This document shows positions 1-16,806 of a stretch of 64,000 bases of DNA, in pieces. The DNA lies in the NCBI RefSeq assembly GCF_030463535.1, contig NC_132892.1, positions 31,570,436-31,634,435 on the forward strand. Direction: 5' to 3'. The position numbers and the translations under genes were made by a program. Numbering within the stretch: position 1 is the stretch's first letter; the number at the start of each line of letters is the position of its first letter. Under the pieces are notes generated by a model. That model was given only the letters and a program-made list of their open reading frames with translations. It did no database searches and was not told where the DNA came from. This DNA comes from Salminus brasiliensis. Taxonomy: Eukaryota > Chordata > Actinopteri > Characiformes > Bryconidae.

Positions 1-194
1 TTTATTTATTTAACTATGCATAGGTTTTAAATACAAAAGCACATTATTTAAATAAAGTCTGAGCACCTCTGCACAGTACTGTATGTGTCAGCAAATCAGT
101 AACGGAACCGGCAATGGAATTATTTTAATTTAAGGTGGATCAGTTTAAGGTGGTTCATGAAGGGAGGCTTGTTTTAATAAGCTGTTATTAAATA

Positions 195-200
195 TTTATT
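195..200 (-). terminator. Candidate poly(A) signal of GIMAP gene 1
   Basis: On the minus strand this reads AATAAA, about 110 bases beyond the stop codon of the GTPase exon that ends at 311. A second AATAAA lies at positions 1-6. Either could serve gene 1. The rest of 1-310 is AT-rich 3' flank with no other recognised feature. Confidence 0.45.
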
Positions 201-310
201 TGCATTTGGACAAAAAAGTCACACGAAAGTAGAGCAGGAACTATGATGAGAGCATCCACTGGTAGGGCATCGCAGAAGCTTTTTTTGGTTAGTTGGGAAA
301 ATCCAGTGAC

Positions 311-1131
311 TTACTTTAGCAGATTACAACTAATACACAGAAATAATATACAGAGCACACCTGAGACTAAAAGAGCAGTCTGTAACTGGGTAATGGTATT
401 CTGTGTGTGTTCCAGCGCTGCCTTTAATTTGACGTTTTCATATTGTTCGTCTCGTAATTTAATCGCCACCTCCTTCATCTGCTTTTGCCTTTTTATGTCT
501 TCCTCCTTGTTGTTTTCCTTGACCTTGTTATACACCTCCTTTGTGTACATGTAGCCCATGTTCTCATGCAACATCAGCTTTATCTTCTGAAACAGCTCAG
601 TGACTTGAGTGCGGTTACTTCTGTCATAGTTGTTAAAGACGTGATATCGACCTTCGCAGGTGTCTACAAGATTCTGAAGCTCATAACTGTTACTGATGAA
701 CTTCTCAATGGTTTTCCCCTCCAGCAGATCTCCACCAGTGAACAGGATCATGGTGAACTTCACAGCTACTTCCCCAAAGTTCTCCTGAATCCACTTCACG
801 CCGTTCACCTCCTCCTGTGTAAATCTCCCCACTCTGACCACCAGCAGGAACGCGTGAGGCCCAGGAACAACCATGGAGATACATTCATGCGCTCTGTGAG
901 CTGCTTCGTCTGACATCAGCCAGGTGTCCATGACCCCCGGAGTGTCGATCACAGTGACGTTCCTTTGGCCCACAGCTTTGTTTTTCTTCACACAGTCAGC
1001 AGTCACGGACGCTGGCGACGCCTCGACCCTGAAAGTCTCTTCACCCAGGATGGTGTTTCCTGACGCGCTCTTCCCAGCTCCTGTTTTACCCACCAGCATC
1101 AGTCTCAGCTCATGATGGTCAACCTCTTGTT
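311..1131 (-). CDS. GTPase exon of GIMAP gene 1
   Basis: Open from the acceptor (AG at 1132-1133) to the stop at 311. From the first Met (1099) it encodes 262 residues. The G1 loop GKTGAGKS is at residues 4-11, G3 DTPG at 52-55, the AIG1-specific conserved box ([17 protein letters not shown]) at about 81-97, a G4-position TGGD at 121-124 and the G5-region FNN at 155-157. A charged, coiled-coil-prone stretch spans about 185-240 and a hydrophobic tail 241-261. The Met at 1099 is probably not the true start: the frame stays open upstream through [11 protein letters not shown] to the acceptor, and an in-frame TAA straddles the intron side. Gene 2 has the same exon start. Confidence 0.93.
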
Positions 1132-4106
1132 CTTAAACGACAGAACAACACAAGTCATGCTAAGGTAGAAGCTAGGATAGCTGATCTGTTGGTCAGGGGC
1201 TCAGTGGGCCTCCAGGACCAGAGCTTCATCTCAGCCCTAAACCTAGAAGTGAACCCACGTGAACTTCTGTGATCTTAAAGCAGTTGTGGAAGGAAGAATC
1301 TAGAATCTCCTCCAAAACTCCTCCAACCTGTTAGGCAGGACTGATCATCAGCTCCTGGAACGTTATTGTGGCTCCAGGGTGTCATAACAGCAACTGAAAG
1401 TAAAGGCTCACGTACGCTAAATGGACAAAAATATTGGGACACCTGCTCATTCACGGTTTCTTCTGGGGATTAATCAAGTGGATTAAAAAGAGCCTTATTG
1501 GAGAACTGTCTATACTGTCCAGGGACGATGGCTCTTTACTAGATTTTGGAGGAGGAGCATTGCTGTGAAGATTTGACTGCATTCACCAACAAGAGTGTTA
1601 GTGACGTCAGGTCCCTAACCCCCCAACTCATCCCAAGAGTACTGGATGGAGCTCCACCACCATCCATCATTCCAGAAAACACAGTTCTTCCACTGCTCCA
1701 CAGCTTCTCAATGCTGGGGGGCTTTATTTATACCCCTCCAGCCCACGCCTGACATCAGGCAGCATGGTGCCAATAGGTTCATGTTGATCTGCTCCAGAGA
1801 GTCCTATTCTATTGGCAGTACTTCTTCTACACAGGGACTGAACAGGCTGTGTGTGTGCATTTGCACATCTGTGTCAGAAATGGGGATTTGGACATATAGA
1901 GTATTTAATGAATCTGAATGTGGATTTACCTTTAAAAGCCAAGAGAAATGTAATAAACAATGCAATGATTCCCACCATCAAAGCCCTCCAAGGAAATGCA
2001 GCACTGGTTTTCTACCAGAAAGAGGTGAAAAGCATATTTATCATTCTGATAAGTGAGGTGAGGTGAAGTTGATTCTCATTTTAAGTGCTTTGATAGTATG
2101 ATGTACCTCTAACAGCCCTTCAGTCTGATGTTTCATACGTTCTAATTCTTCCTTCATTTTCTGGAGATCCTCATTTGTGACGTCTGTTTGTGTTCCCGTG
2201 GGCACTCGCCTGTTTACAGAGGGGTGAACTGACAGTTATAGACATAATAAAGACCAACAGTTACCTGTTCACTGTGGAACTGTTCACAATTTTTGGACAG
2301 GTAGTGAAGTATGCAACAAAAATATGCAAAGTTTATGCAAAGTTGTTTTTTTCAGCCAATGACTGTAGAAAACATGACCGCCGTTCCCTCACGTTCTACA
2401 GAAATGAAGCCCAGACTGTCCGCCATGTTGCCAAATTTGCTACCTGACTTTGCACAGTAGACACCAGAGGTGGAGCCAGACTCACCACCTTCCCATTTGG
2501 TAGACCCACCCCCTTCTCCCAAACCAGGCCTCAGTGTCTCAGACCGTCTTCCCTGAGCTTCCAGTGCAGAAGCAGAGTGGATTCTCCCCCTCTATTTCCA
2601 GTCTGTCCGGTAAGTGGACGACAGCTCCAACAGTAAAAGTGGAGCTCATGGAAGTTCCTCTACAACGCAGCTGTTCCGGTCTGTCAATCACTGCCTTCAC
2701 TCTTAAGTGTAGCCCCGCCTTCTTACGATAGAGCAGAGTAAGAGTTAAAAACTGATTTCTGGGGAAAATAAAAATGGGCCAATATTAGAACAGGGAGACT
2801 AACTGCAGGAGTCTGGAGACACTGGAGATGGAAAAAAAGTTTGGAGGATGAAAATGAGATGGAAAACGGGCGGAGTTTTGTCAATAAAACATATGATGAT
2901 GGGCGGAGCTACACATTACACTGCAACCAGCCAGAGGAGACGCTAAACCTGTGGTCTCTTCACTTTTGAGAGATGTTGAGCTCTCCATGTGTTCTACAGT
3001 CACTGGTTTATAAAATAAAACTAATTTAAATGGTGTAGATTGAAGCTGGAGGTTAGTGGATTGGCATAACTTTAACACTATACGAATACTGGGAAGGGCC
3101 TCCTTTTGCTCTCAGAACAGCCTTTCGTTCTTCTAGGGTGGTTTTCTGAGAGCAGTGGCTTAGCTTCTCTGCCTACCGTCTTTGTCCTGGGTATATATTA
3201 CTCCGTCCAGCAGCTGAGTTGAGGTCTGGCTGTTGGTCATTCTCTCCCTGCTCCAGTCTCATATTTAGGAGCTTGGGTTCACTGAAGGTAAAACATAAAA
3301 TACTCTCCATTAACCTGCAATTACCAAACCTTCATTTTTATGCATTATATTGCATCACTACTCTCTGAGACCCACCTAGCCAATCCATTTACAGTCCAGA
3401 TGAGGCTGGTGGAACTCACTGTAAATCACTGTGTTTAACCCTTTAAAGCCTAAACCAACAAGTAACTGCCAAAAACATATTTGTCCTCCAGACCAATTAT
3501 TAGAAAAAAAAAGTTTCTGACTTTAAGTTTGTATCATATTTGACACATCTAGAATTTATTGCTCATTTTTTAACCTGTTTAACCCCTCAACACTCAACAA
3601 GGCTTATTACTCCCTGAGGTGTATTATTCAGTAACTACAGGGACGTCTGTAAAGGAATGTCCGGCCCGGCGGGGGGCCACTGGACGTACTCTTTTTTTTT
3701 ACTATTTTTTACTACTTTATTACTGTTATTATTATTTACTCTTTACTAGTAAATTACTTATTTACTATATTGATTTATAATAATGCGTTATGTAATTATC
3801 ACACTGATGTTGCAGAGATCTCCAAATCTCAAATACATATCAAATATGATACCCTGGGCTTTAAATGGTTACCATGTTTAACATTTTCTCAGTTAATTAA
3901 ACTGAAACTGTACTCAGTCCAGTTGAAGGACTGACACACTGCACGGATCTGTCCCACACTTAGCCGTAACAAGCTGTATCAGACCATTCAAGTCTGACAT
4001 GAGGTTCAGAGGTTGTAGAGCTTCGCCTTACCTTACCTTTCTGAGAAATTGGGTGGGCAAGGTAGAGAGTGATCATTTTCCTCCCACTGACTGTCAAATT
4101 GATCAT
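311..4106 (-). CDS. GIMAP-family (AIG1) GTPase gene 1, 5' end not resolved
   Basis: Minus-strand gene with coding exons at 4037-4106, 2107-2209, 1930-2011 and 311-1131. Phases chain as 1-2, 2-0, 0-1 and 1-stop. Predicted order is an acidic segment, a coiled-coil segment, a transmembrane segment, the AIG1 GTPase domain, a basic/coiled stretch and a C-terminal hydrophobic tail. GIMAP proteins are GTPases of immune cells that often sit on intracellular membranes through a hydrophobic tail; that role here is inferred from the family. The first coding exon is not located: the 4037-4106 exon enters in phase 1, so at least one upstream exon is missing from the model. The GTPase domain is very similar to that of gene 2 at 9919, pointing to recent tandem duplication. 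Confidence 0.8.
1418..1905. mobile_element. MITE-like non-autonomous DNA element
   Basis: The left end begins near GGACAAAAATATTGGGACAC and the right end finishes near GGATTTGGACATATAG. These are imperfect inverted repeats of each other around a CTATATG(G/T) motif. The body (TACTGGATGGAGCTCC, GGCTTTATTTATACCCCTCC) is a recurrent interspersed repeat that I recognise from fish genomes. It has no transposase. It lies in the intron between the GTPase and transmembrane exons of gene 1. I do not assign a superfamily. Between 1134 and 1417 there is no recognised gene. Confidence 0.6.
1930..2011 (-). CDS. Transmembrane exon of GIMAP gene 1
   Basis: 82 nt, phase 0 in and 1 out. The acceptor is CTTTCTGGTAG at the high end and the donor is AAAG|GTAAAT at the low end. 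It encodes 27 residues: [10 protein letters not shown] followed by a hydrophobic run (about 11-24) ending in LAFK. The final G joins AA of the GTPase exon to give Glu. It matches gene 2 exon 11085-11172 in phase, position and architecture (K-x-x-x-x-F-x-W, hydrophobic run, final FK). That independent agreement is the main support. Confidence 0.75.
2107..2209 (-). CDS. Coiled-coil exon of GIMAP gene 1
   Basis: 103 nt, phase 2 in and 0 out. The acceptor is TCTGTAAACAG and the donor is GAG|GTACAT. It encodes 34 residues, starting [10 protein letters not shown] and continuing as a heptad-like charged stretch ([14 protein letters not shown], then TEGLLE). It has the same phase class and the same position, just before the transmembrane exon, as gene 2 exon 11439-11532. 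Confidence 0.7.
2210..4036. other. Gene 1 intron, no recognised feature
   Basis: Low-complexity and AT-rich pieces plus a short GC-rich spot (GGCCCGGCGGGGGGCC near 3663). A 65-codon minus-strand ORF at 2881-3078 has no recognisable domain and I do not call it. No further exon with good splice sites and a fitting phase was found. Confidence 0.5.
4037..4106 (-). CDS. Acidic exon of GIMAP gene 1
   Basis: 70 nt, phase 1 in and 2 out. The acceptor is GTCTGCAG and the donor is AAAG|GTAAGG; a second GTAAGG lies five bases on. The open reading gives 22 residues, [20 protein letters not shown] then SE. The last two bases join G of the next exon to give Arg. Acidic and aromatic composition resembles the equivalent exon of gene 2 (WTEPEYEPS). 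No exon supplying phase 1 upstream was identified. Confidence 0.6.
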
Positions 4107-4305
4107 CTGCAGACAAAATGTTCATCCTAAAAAAAAATAAACCACAAAAACTGGATTTGGGTTTGGTTTCAGTCTAACAGAGCTGGGCTGGGTTTCTCCT
4201 GACTGATGTGGAAGAACACCCCTGTATGAATGTATTACCCAATTGTAAACGACTGACCTGTGATCTACAACAAGGGATGAATTACTGACACTGATGCAGA
4301 CATGT

Positions 4306-5225
4306 CTAAAGTACTGGAGACCCAGACTTGAGTAAAAGTACAGGAGCTCTATCAGAAAAGTGAACTGAGTGGAAGTAGAAGTTCTTTAAGCTCCAGACTT
4401 TAGTGGAAGTATTAAAGTACTCAATGTTTTTGTACTTAAGTACTGCAAGTAGTTTAGTATTCTAAAAAGTACTGCTTAAGTACTGACAGTAAAAGTACAG
4501 TACTGTGTTCTGTAGTTCTTACAAAAGTTTGGGTATCAGTGTTTATATTAGTTCAGATGCTCAGACTTGTGTCAAGGCCGGTCTCAGTTCCTCTGGCTGT
4601 ATGAGAAGGACAGGACTGTAGAAGACAGAGTTCATGAACACGAGTCTTCAGTTCACTCTCTAAACAAACTCAGACCTGACTCAACCCGCCACATACAAGA
4701 GTTTCATCTGTAAAACCAGTGAGGAGAGCAGATCAAACCCCTGAGCTTCACTCTCTGTAGACTACAGCTGAAAGAGCTCAGGCCGTTCGGAGTATTTGCA
4801 GGAGATGAAGATGGAGGAGGTTCTTTTGGTGGTTCTTCTTCTTCCATCTGGAGATAAACTAACAGAGCTCTAGAGTTAGTGTCCTCACTGCAGCAGCGTA
4901 GTGAGGAGAGTAAGAATGGCAGCATGCTCGCTCGCGGCTCGATTGCCTGTTCTGCTCAATGCTGAGATGGCTTCATCCAACCCGGTGACAGCGCCATCTA
5001 GCGCTCTGGAGGTGATAATGTGGGTTTGAAATGATTCATACCGTTTTTATAATTGTAGCGAGTAACAATGCGGCACATAAACAAACAATGTTACAGAGTA
5101 AAAGTATTAAACTCCTCCAAAATATGCAGTGAAGTAAAAGTGTATCCAGTAGATACAGATACAGTATTTTAGTACTTAAGTACAGTAGTGAAGTATTTCT
5201 ACTTCCTTACTATACATCTCTGCAT
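4306..5225. mobile_element. hAT-like MITE of the 'AGTACTTAAGTACT' type
   Basis: Both ends are filled with repeated AGTAC/GTACTTAAGTACT motifs in opposite orientation, for example GTACTTAAGTACTGCAAG near 4432 and TTTTAGTACTTAAGTACAG near 5167. The right end reads CTTCCTTACTATACATCTCTG. This pattern is typical of abundant non-autonomous elements in fish that are usually placed with hAT. No transposase is present. The minus-strand ORF at 4704-4925 inside it is not a gene. Superfamily is from general knowledge, not checked. Confidence 0.55.
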
Positions 5226-5580
5226 TGTGATGCTGTGTGTAAATGCATTCCCAAAACAAAAAGATAACCAGTAAAGTAATGTAATTTACAAACAACAGCT
5301 CTATTCCATATATGGTTCGAGCAACGGGTTATTGATGACAGGGTTGAGACTTCAATTTTCAGGCATGGTTGGGCACCTGAGCCTGCTCAGCAGGCACAGC
5401 AGCAAAGGCCGCCCACCGCTCCACTGGTGTTTATGTTGGTGTTAACTGCATTGATGGGTTTCCATGTGTGTCCATCACAAATGCTGACCATGGTTGCAAG
5501 TGCTACAACAATAGAAACAGCTATTTTCCACAAGCAATCTGACTTCTCAACTCCAGAGACTTAATGGATGGACTTCTCCA

Positions 5581-5600
5581 TACACACACACACACACACA
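5581..5600. repeat. (CA)n microsatellite
   Basis: Short run of CA dinucleotides followed by CTCACACTCA. It lies in unassigned DNA between 5226 and 5920 where I see no gene. Confidence 0.8.
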
Positions 5601-5924
5601 CTCACACTCATTCAACCAATGTGAATCCCAGACAATGTGAAAGCATTGCACTACATGCTACCTCACTACGTCACTGGACTCTTTCCTGTTGTTTATTTTA
5701 GACATAGCTGCTAGAGAACAGCACTAACCTGTACTGCACTCTATTGGTTTTAACATAGTTAAACCCTACTTCCCACTACTGTCTCAGTCTCTGATTGATT
5801 TATTTACACATTCTCGTCTGCACTCTGTGTCTCTTCTGCACTGTCTGCATTGTGTTGTACTGTCTGTCTGCACTGTCCGGTGATTCTTGGGGATCACCCT
5901 AATGTACTCCTGCATTGCTCAATA

Positions 5925-6010
5925 AATTTACATTACATTTACATTTATGGCATTTAGCAGACGCTCTTCTCCAGAGCGACTTACAAAGTGCTTTGCTATT
6001 TACCCAAGAA
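5925..6010. repeat. Conserved fish interspersed repeat core
   Basis: Contains TTTATGGCATTTAGCAGACG and CCAGAGCGACTTACAAAG, a short core found very widely in fish genomes as part of interspersed repeats. I recognise the motif but do not assign a named family. The following 6011-6390 is AT-rich with a small inverted repeat around 6115-6140 (AGCCTAACCCGGCCAGGCT). Confidence 0.45.
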
Positions 6011-6397
6011 AAGCCTTAGCAAGTTAGAATAGACCAATAGCTAGTTAGAATAGACCATAATATAATAAGATAATAAATAGGTCAAAGTCGTTTTCCCGGC
6101 CATAGAAAACCCAGCCTAACCCGGCCAGGCTGGTTTAGCTGGTTGACATGCTTAGCCCGTGACCGAGTTCACCGGGACTGTCAAAGAGCGAGACCAAGCG
6201 AGTGAACCACCATAACCGTACTGTCAAAGTCAAAAATAAAACATATGCTGGTCAAGATGTTAATATAATATTTTAATACAACAAAAACAACAACAACAAT
6301 AATAATATAAAATAATAGTCCACCAACTTGCTGACCTATAAAAGGTCATAAAAGGTTTTTGTCAAAATTTATAAAACAGAACAGCTGTGGCTGTGTG

Positions 6398-6430
6398 GAC
6401 AGGGGTGGACAGGACAGGACAGGACAGGAG
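6398..6430. repeat. (GGACA)n pentanucleotide repeat
   Basis: About five tandem GGACA units with one interrupted copy at the left. Confidence 0.75.
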
Positions 6431-6440
6431 ACACACTGAC

Positions 6441-6461
6441 CTTGCCGCTACGCTGGAGCTT
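6441..6461 (-). other. Candidate 21-nt 5' exon of gene 1
   Basis: On the minus strand a good acceptor (TTTTCTTCCAG) and a donor (CAAG|GTCAGT) flank 21 nt. It cannot join the 4037-4106 exon in a coding frame, so if real it is 5' UTR, or another exon lies between. Confidence 0.3.
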
Positions 6462-6494
6462 CTGGAAGAAAACACACACCTGTGAACGGTGTAA

Positions 6495-6502
6495 TGACGT
6501 CA
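6495..6502. promoter_or_regulatory. Perfect CRE palindrome TGACGTCA
   Basis: Eight-base consensus site for CREB/ATF factors, next to the candidate 5' exon of gene 1. Its position fits a proximal promoter or 5' UTR on the minus strand. Function is inferred. Confidence 0.45.
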
Positions 6503-6666
6503 GTGTAGAGCCAGGGTCCCTTCAGGTGTAGAAGTTAGAGATGCCTCCACCTGTTCAGAGTCGTGGGTTTGTTGCTGCAGCTTCTGCTTTCTCCCCAGAG
6601 CTTCAGTGCTGAGCTCGCCATGTGACTCCCGTGAACCAATCACAGTCAGAGCTCAGGTTATGAGTG

Positions 6667-6683
6667 TTTACTTTCACTTTTCC
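6667..6683 (-). promoter_or_regulatory. IRF/PRDM1-type element
   Basis: On the minus strand it reads GGAAAAGTGAAAGTAAA, with the AANNGAAA core of IRF sites and the AAGTGAAAGT shared by PRDM1 sites and interferon promoter elements. It lies 5' of the candidate first exon and the CRE of gene 1, and a CCAAT motif sits nearby at about 6634. For a GIMAP gene, lymphocyte or interferon control would make sense; that is inference. Confidence 0.45.
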
Positions 6684-6767
6684 AAACATTTTAGACACGT
6701 TATCTATTGAATTTAACATATCGGAAAGAACATTAAAACATAATGTATTTAATGTGCCATTATAAGC

Positions 6768-6784
6768 CACACACACACACACAC
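6768..6784. repeat. (CA)n microsatellite
   Basis: Short run of CA. The DNA from 6785 to 7250 is AT-rich, with a (TAAA)n-like stretch near 7025-7060 and a small direct repeat (CATGGTACAAAGTCC) near 7157-7186. No gene is seen there. Confidence 0.7.
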
Positions 6785-7252
6785 GTAGTAGTAGTACATA
6801 TCATTTTACCTGGGGTCCTAATTTATTTAAAATAAGTGCTAATGCGCTCTGTCACACATCTGCACTCGAATGATTATTGCAGTGATTTTATTCATAATAA
6901 CTATTTATGATGGTATATATTGATCCCAATTTTATATTTAAAATGTCAAACATTATTAAGTTAACATCACTACTAGTATAAAACTCAAATATTTAATTGC
7001 ATTTTAGAATGCAATATAGAGTCTTTAAATAAATAAAAAATAAATAAATAAATAAAAGAAATGCATTTCACACTAACTGAATTTAGGTTGTAGAAACACA
7101 TTCTTTTTTTTTAACAATTCAGAAATTTGTCCGTGAATGGATGCACAATGCTGGTACATGGTACAAAGTCCATGGTACAAAGTCCCCTGATCTCAAATTG
7201 TACAACGTTGTCAGGGCTTTTGAGTTCAAAAAGTTTCAGATGAGACGAGACC

Positions 7253-8623
7253 AGTATTTAGTCAGTCACCAATTGTGCAAGTTCTTCCACTTAAAAAGAT
7301 GAGAGAGGCTGTAATTGACATCATAGGTAGACCTCAACTATGAGAGACAAAATGAGAAAAAATATTCTGAAAATCACATTGTCTGATTTTTAAAGAATTT
7401 ATTTGCAAATAATGGTGGAAAATAAGTATTTGGTCACCTACAAACAAGCAAGATTTCTGTCTGTCACAGACCTGTAACTACTTCTTTAAGAGGCTTCTCT
7501 GTCCTCCTCTCATTACCTGTATTAATGGCACCTGTTTGAACTGGTTAACAGTATAAAAGACACCTGCCCACAACATCAAACAGTCACACTCCAAACTCCA
7601 CTAGGGTGAAGACCAAAGAGCTGTCGAAGGACACCAGAAACAAAATTGTAGACCTGCACCAGGCTGGAAAGACTGAATCTGCAATAGGCAGCAGCTTGGT
7701 GTGAAGAAATCTACTGTGGGAGCAATAATGAGAAAATGGAAGACCTACAAGACCACTGCTAATCTCCCTCGATCAGGGGCTCCACGCAAGATCTCAGCCC
7801 TCAACAAGAACGGTGAGCAAAAATCCCAGAACCACACGGGGGGACCTAGTGAATGACCTGCAGAAAGCTGGGACCAACGTTACAAAGGCTACCGTCAGTA
7901 ACATACTACACCGCCAAGGACTCGGATCTTGCAGTGCCAGATGTGTTCCCCTGCTTAAGCCAGTACATATCCGGGCGCTTCTGAAATTTGCTAGAGAGCA
8001 TTTGGATGTTCTGGAAGAGTTTTGGGAGAATGTCTTATGGTCAGATGAAACCAAAGTAGAACTGTTTGGTACAAACACAACTCGTTGTGTTTGGAGGAGA
8101 GTGAATGCTGAGTTGCATCCAAAGAACACCATACCAACTGTGAAGCATGGGGGTGGCAACATCATGCTTTGGAGCTGTTTCTCTGCAAAAGGACTAGGAC
8201 GACTGGTCCGTGTACATGAAAGAATGAATGGGGCCATGTATTGTGAGATATTGAGTGCAAACCTCCTTCCATCAGCAAGGGCATTGAGGATGAAACGTGG
8301 CTGGGTCTTTCAGCATGACAATGATCCCAAGCACACTGCCAGGGCAACAAAGGAGTGGCTTCGTAAGAAGGTCCTGGAGTGGCCTAGCCTCTGTCATTGC
8401 CAACAAAGGATATATAACAAAGTATTGAGATGAACTTTTGTTATTGACCAAATACTTATTTTCCACCATTATTTGCAAATAAATTCTTTAAAAATCAGAC
8501 AATGTGATTTTTTGTCTCTCATAGTTGAGGTCTACCTATGATGTCAATTACAGGCCTCTCTCTTTTTTAAGTGGGAGAACTTGTACAATTGGTGACTGAC
8601 TAAATACTTTTTTTCCCCCACTG
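7253..8623 (+). mobile_element. Tc1/mariner element, left-end truncated
   Basis: Long terminal inverted repeats: 7253-7434 and, in inverse orientation, 8446-8623 share GTATTTAGTCAGTCACCAAT, the block through GGTAGACCTCAACTATGAG, and AATAAGTATTTGGTCA. The right end finishes in CCCCCACTG next to TA, the expected target dinucleotide. The left copy lacks roughly the outermost 17 bases, so this copy is not expected to be mobile. Confidence 0.88.
7590..8433 (+). pseudogene. Tc1-like transposase, broken
   Basis: DDE-type transposase reading across frames. The N-terminal helix-turn-helix part (about 7600-7812) is shifted out of frame relative to the main ORF that starts at 7813. The main ORF (206 codons) has the first catalytic Asp in [10 protein letters not shown] and the second in [10 protein letters not shown]. 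After WLRKK it jumps to sequence that no longer carries the third catalytic acidic residue and its SPD-type context, ending in RIYNKVLR. It is therefore catalytically dead through both a frame break and a C-terminal deletion. Confidence 0.85.
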
Positions 8624-8875
8624 TATATCAAAATGATGGCTATAGAGAGAAGTGTGGCTTTGCGAAGTGAAAAGATTTTGTTTTTAGATTTTGTTTCCGG
8701 TCGAAGCAAAAGCTTTAAGGCATTTTACTGTGTTCCTCAGAGCCGCAACTCTAGCCAAATACAGCCATAACTGGATTTTCATACATTTCCAACCAAGCGC
8801 CACTAAGCTCTAAAAGGATCCAGACAATCTGAAGGGTAGTGGGTCCCAATTGTCTAGTAAATGCCGGTTTTCAGT

Positions 8876-8901
8876 CATGTTGTTCTACTCAGAACAACAT
8901 G
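8876..8901. repeat. Perfect 11-bp inverted repeat
   Basis: Arms CATGTTGTTCT and AGAACAACATG with a 4-base loop (ACTC). It could be the end-to-end remnant of another element or simply a cruciform-prone spot. Confidence 0.7.
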
Positions 8902-9918
8902 AAACAAATCAAATCAAATTTGATTGAGACGCCGATTGAGACGCCGATAATTGGAAGAGAACTTGACATGAGAGTTTGAGGCCGTGTGATTCAGGAGTAA
9001 AACGTCTAGTGAAGTGGTAGTGTAGATGATAAGGATTGACTGAGTTGGAAGCAAATTAATGATGGATAAGGGTGGAGATGGCCGTTAAAAGGTGGAGTTG
9101 CTTGTGAGCATTAATTGATTCAGGCAAGTAATCTGGAGGTGGCTGATCGTGCAGCAAGTTAGATGGCCTGTTTACTACAGAGGGGGGCTTTGTTATACAG
9201 GTAAGGAGAAACTGTTGTGATTGAGACCCCAAAGAAGGCAAAAGAGACTGGATGCAGTTGCACCTGTCAAAGGGGGCAAGGGTGTGAGGCCAACGCACTG
9301 TAAAGGCCTTTGGACAGCGAGGCAAGCAGAATGTGTTAAACTCACAACGTCAGGTCTTAGCAAAATAACAAACTCAGCAATATATGGAGCAACATTTTTT
9401 TAAATTATTTAGGTTTAATTTGTTAAAGACATTGTAAATTCATGAAGCACAAATTAAGACAATATTACATGATTCCAAGCAACAGAAATGAAACAGAAAT
9501 CAAGCTTTAAAGATGATGAAATAGGATATTTTATAGACTTTATAGGTATTTATAGGTCAAATTTAGGAAACACTACCTGTAATTATAATAACAATAATTG
9601 TAATGCCCTGGTTGACAACTTGACAACTCAGCAGACAGCTAACACAGCTGGACTTGAAGTCGGAAACCAAAATATGCTTGGTCTTTGGTGTTTTACTTCT
9701 ATCCCAGCATCCAACAACAATTTCTGAAACTGAAAAACAGGTAATGGAAGATCTGCACAGATTGCAACTAAGCGTGAGAACTCTCAACACTCTAGCAATA
9801 CAGACTGTACTGTCTTGGATCATGTGGAGACAAAGATCCAGCAACATAAGCCTCTTTCTGAGCTCTTAAATAGTCATCCTCAATGAGGTTGTTGCACTTG
9901 ATTGGCTCTGGCTTTAGG
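8902..9918. other. 3' flank of gene 2, no recognised gene
   Basis: No ORF here has a recognisable domain. It includes a tandem GATTGAGACGCC pair near 8933-8949. The stretch nearest 9918 probably holds the 3' UTR of gene 2, but I found no clear AATAAA close to the stop. Confidence 0.4.
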
Positions 9919-15836
<5,918 letters not shown>

Positions 15837-16228
15837 GGCTCGTTTGCTGGTTCACACACATAATTCAGACAAATATATTAGGACTGCTGAAGAGTGATCG
15901 GACAGTTACTGTATTTTCAAAAGACTAAATATTACATATTAGTCCTACTTGCAATGGAAAATGTTTAAAAACTTGCTTTATTAGCTGTATACATTTTAAG
16001 CTTCTTCCAAAGTTTCTAAAGTGTGTGTTTTAAAATAACAGTGACAGTTTTATGGGCTATTACTGAAATGTCTGAATATGGACATTACTTGTTTATTGTG
16101 AATTTGTATATATAAAGGTTTAACTAAATGATCTTAAAGGGTCACTTGTCACAGATTTTTAAAACACATACTAGACTAACGGTATTCTTTGACACATTTG
16201 CTTTCAGCCCTGTTTTTGACAGAATTAG

Positions 16229-16429
16229 TGTTACATGGGAGTCCCACCAGCCTCAGGTGTGTGTTTTGCTTTTCCCACGTTAAGTTGTCATAGTTGTGTT
16301 TGATTTTTCCTTTGTCCCTGTAATATTGCTGCATTTTCTACCCTTATTTTATTTGTTAATAAAACACTGTCGCATCGAGCCATCCCCTGCGAGTGTTCAC
16401 CCTCATTGTCTGACCTAGCCCGTCATGAC
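16229..16429 (+). mobile_element. LTR-like relic
   Basis: Starts TGTTACATGG, contains AATAAAACACTGTC near 16358 and ends CCCGTCATGACA, a tail style common to fish LTR elements. I could not find a convincing target-site duplication, so boundaries and class are uncertain. Neighbouring DNA (15850-16228 and 16430-16800) shows no gene. Confidence 0.35.
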
Positions 16430-16806
16430 AGCACTGCCATCTCCACCAAACAAAAAAAGCCTATATCACTCTGCTAAACATATTGCCCTACTAGCTAGCT
16501 AATTAGCCACTTAAAAGTAGAAGTTAGATAAAAGTTAAGTAAGCTAAAAATTGCTGCTAACACTTGCTTTCACTGGCTACAAGTGCTAGACAATTAGTGG
16601 TTAGCAGCCAGAAGTATCAAAAAAAAATTAATCTTGCTGTGAAGGTATTCATTGTGAGACCTAGATCTAGATTCAAATTTTTGGTTTTATTGTTAAATTA
16701 TTAAACTCATCTAAATTTACAGACACTGGAAAATCTGACATCATGAAGACTTCGCATCCTATTTCACCAAAACCACAAAATGTTCATTAAAAACATTTTT
16801 GTTTAC

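Noticed and set aside
4704-4925. 73-codon minus-strand ORF rich in Glu, Pro and Ser
   Set aside because: Lies inside the hAT-like MITE, has no domain and no supporting splice sites.
7794-8237. Minus-strand ORFs over the first Tc1 element
   Set aside because: Antisense shadows of the transposase, which is recognisable on the plus strand.
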